A stretch of DNA of 46,983 nt from Sphaerisporangium sp. (GTDB taxonomy: Bacteria > Actinomycetota > Actinomycetes > Streptosporangiales > Streptosporangiaceae), in contig JAOPYI010000038.1 of the NCBI GenBank assembly GCA_025964675.1, positions 1 to 46,983 on the forward strand, in the 5' to 3' direction. The translations under genes and the position numbers were made by a program. Below the pieces are notes generated by a model that was not told the origin of the DNA, ran no database searches, and worked only from the letters and a program-made list of their open reading frames with translations. This document shows, one piece after another, positions 45,508 through 46,983 of this stretch; position 1 is the stretch's first letter; each line of letters opens with the position of its first letter.

Positions 45508-45604
45508 CGTACGGCTCGCGCGTCGCGTTTTCTGGCGAACCGGTATGGCTCGCACCCGGCATTCCCAGGAGGCGCGTCCGGGGCGTGCGAGCGCGAGCCG
45601 TACG
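45508..45604. repeat. 14-bp perfect inverted repeat after the acyl-CoA dehydrogenase gene
   Basis: CGTACGGCTCGCGC (45508-45521) is the exact reverse complement of 45591-45604, with a 69-nt interval. It starts 7 nt from the stop of the acyl-CoA dehydrogenase gene. No target-site duplication or transposase was seen, so a 3' UTR structure is a reasonable alternative to a mobile-element end. Confidence 0.55.
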
Positions 45605-45610
45605 AGTGGA

Positions 45611-46756
45611 TCAGAAGCCGAACGAACGGCCGATGATCTCCTTCATGATCTCCGTCGTCCCGCCGTAGATGGTCTGCACGCGGCTGTCCATCCAGGCCTT
45701 GGCCACGGGGTACTCCGTCATGTAGCCGTATCCGCCGTGCAGCTGGAGGCAGCGGTCGATCACCTTCTGCTGGAGCTCGGTGGTCCACCACTTGGCCTTG
45801 GCGGCGTCAACGACCGTGAGCTCCTTGGCGTTGAGAGCCCGGACGCACTTGTCGACGTAGTGGCGGGCGATCTCCACCTCGGTCGACATCTCGGCGACGA
45901 CGAAACGGGTGTTCTGGAAGGCGCCGATGTTCCGGCCGAAGGCCTTGCGGGTCTTGCAGTACTCGATGGTCGTCTCCAGCACCGACTCGGCCGCCGCCAC
46001 CGCCGCCACCGCGATCGACAGGCGCTCCTGAGGCAGGTTGGCCATGAGCTGGAAGAAGCCCTGGCCCTCCTCGTCGCCGAGCCGGTTGGCCACCGGCACG
46101 CGGACGTTCTCGAAGAACAGCTCGGCGGTGTCCTGTGCGTGCATGCCGATCTTCTCGAGGTTGCGGCCCCGGCTGAAGCCGTCCATGCCCCGCTCGACGA
46201 CCAGAAGCGTGGTGCCGCGCGCGCCCGCCGACGGGTCGGTCTTGGCGACGACCACCACCAGGTCGGAGTTGATGCCATTGGTGATGAAGGTCTTCTGCCC
46301 GTTGACGATGTAGTAATCGCCTTCGCGGACCGCCGTCGTCCTGATGCCCTGCAGGTCGCTGCCCGCACCCGGCTCCGTCATCCCGATCGCGGTGATCAGC
46401 TCGCCGGAGGCGAAGCCGGGCAGCCAGCGCTGCTTCTGCTCGTCGTTGGAGAGATCCACTATGTAGGGCGCCATGATGTCGTTGTGCAGGCCGAACCCGA
46501 GGCCGGTCGCACCGTTTCTCATGATCTCTTCGACGATGATCGTGTTGTAGCGGTAGTCGGTGATGCCCGCCCCGCCGTACTCCTCGGGCACCGAGAAGCC
46601 GAACATGCCGATCTCGCCGGCCTTCTTCCACACCTCGCGCGGGACGATGCCGTCCTTCTCCCACTGAGCGTGGTGCGGTACGACCTCACGGGCCATGAAC
46701 TCACGCACGGTCTCACGGAAGAGCAGGTGCTCTTCCTCGAAGAGGTCTCGCTGCAT
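45611..46756 (-). CDS. Acyl-CoA dehydrogenase
   Basis: The 381-aa flavoenzyme has the family order: helical N-terminus (EEHLLFRETVREFM), ITAIGMTEPGAGSDL and FITNG for FAD binding, RKAFGRNIGAFQN, and the C-terminal LHGGYGYMTEYPV and IYGGTTEIMKEII. The catalytic Glu is expected in the YGGTTEI loop as in medium- and branched-chain enzymes. GGAGG lies 6 nt before ATG 46756. A CAGAAT-acg-ATTCTG palindrome lies just upstream. Chain-length class is not decided. Confidence 0.9.
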   Translation of the reverse strand: MQRDLFEEEHLLFRETVREFMAREVVPHHAQWEKDGIVPREVWKKAGEIGMFGFSVPEEYGGAGITDYRYNTIIVEEIMRNGATGLGFGLHNDIMAPYIVDLSNDEQKQRWLPGFASGELITAIGMTEPGAGSDLQGIRTTAVREGDYYIVNGQKTFITNGINSDLVVVVAKTDPSAGARGTTLLVVERGMDGFSRGRNLEKIGMHAQDTAELFFENVRVPVANRLGDEEGQGFFQLMANLPQERLSIAVAAVAAAESVLETTIEYCKTRKAFGRNIGAFQNTRFVVAEMSTEVEIARHYVDKCVRALNAKELTVVDAAKAKWWTTELQQKVIDRCLQLHGGYGYMTEYPVAKAWMDSRVQTIYGGTTEIMKEIIGRSFGF

Positions 46757-46783
46757 TCGTATCCTCCTTGGGGGTCCGCCCAA

Positions 46784-46798
46784 CAGAATACGATTCTG
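46784..46798. promoter_or_regulatory. Perfect palindrome upstream of the acyl-CoA dehydrogenase gene
   Basis: CAGAAT-ACG-ATTCTG has 6-bp arms and a 3-nt centre, 28 nt from the start codon. Its position and symmetry suit a repressor operator. I cannot name the regulator. Confidence 0.4.
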
Positions 46799-46958
46799 GT
46801 GGTCAGTGGAGCACCTCGCCCTGGTCATCCGGGGACGTCCCGCTCCGTCACAAATCAGCCACGTTCTGCATCGGTGGCTCAGCATAAGCCCGGCATAAGA
46901 TTGAAAGTCATACGATCTACCTTCGGCTGTCATGGGCCGCGGTTGATCGGAGGCGATC

Positions 46959-46983
46959 TTGAACAGCTGGGGATCCAAGGTTC
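46959..46983 (+). CDS. First codons of a divergent gene cut by the window end
   Basis: TTG at 46959 has GGAGG with 5-nt spacing and would encode (M)NSWGSKV before the window ends. It is divergent from the acyl-CoA dehydrogenase gene. Eight codons are too few to assign a family. Confidence 0.35.

Overview
The window is high-GC actinomycete chromosome. GTG and TTG starts are common, several genes look leaderless, and the gene content (DmdR/IdeR-type repressor, HelD-like ATPase, PAS-GAF-SpoIIE phosphatase, STAS proteins, Nur-type operator) fits a filamentous actinobacterium, most likely Streptosporangiales. That placement is an inference from gene style, not from a marker gene. I saw no tRNA, rRNA, CRISPR array, insertion sequence or phage gene.

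Left part (1-14.1 kb). Two gene remnants (a TetR C-terminus and a VOC C-terminus) and about 1.2 kb of apparently non-coding DNA flank a very large secreted protein. It combines a ThuA-like domain, a glucose/sorbosone dehydrogenase-like propeller, PKD, CBM6-like, concanavalin-like, Ig-like and FIMAH-like modules. Its GTG start overlaps the stop of a 37-codon upstream ORF. Next come a CaCA-family cation exchanger whose 5' leader carries what I read as a yybP-ykoY (Mn2+) riboswitch, a Tat-exported PhoD phosphatase, a hidden 52-aa membrane protein and a HelD/HelR-like ATPase with a clean intrinsic terminator.

Middle part (14.1-31.9 kb). This holds housekeeping and signalling genes: two STAS anti-anti-sigma proteins, a TarS/TarP-like family 2 glycosyltransferase, and an ECF metal transporter operon cbiMN-cbiQ-cbiO. 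The operon promoter overlaps a good match to the Streptomyces Nur box, pointing to nickel rather than cobalt. Then follow an SDR plus crotonase pair, a rhomboid protease, an orphan BlaI-type regulator, serC, a citrate synthase, pdxH, an MFS exporter, an IdeR-type iron repressor (TTG start), the PAS-GAF-SpoIIE-HATPase protein, a VOC protein and an alpha/beta hydrolase.

Right part (31.9-46.98 kb). A divergent IclR-type regulator faces a tight operon of nine genes: sugar ABC transporter (lipoprotein, permease, double ATPase), HyuA-like and HyuB-like subunits, a 79-aa Cys-containing third protein, an unassigned barrel-like protein, an IlvD/Edd-type pentonate dehydratase and a 2,5-dioxovalerate (alpha-ketoglutarate semialdehyde) dehydrogenase. 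The five junctions from permease to the 79-aa gene are connected by four 4-nt start/stop overlaps. Two matching operator-like palindromes lie 105 bp apart in the divergent promoter region, one inside the leaderless iclR promoter. This is the strongest candidate for an undescribed system: an uptake-plus-catabolism pathway that joins an ATP-dependent hydantoinase/carboxylase-type complex to an oxidative pentonate-type route ending at 2-oxoglutarate, with the usual second dehydratase absent. A small membrane protein overlapping the operon end on the other strand, an acyl-CoA dehydrogenase and the first codons of a divergent gene close the window.
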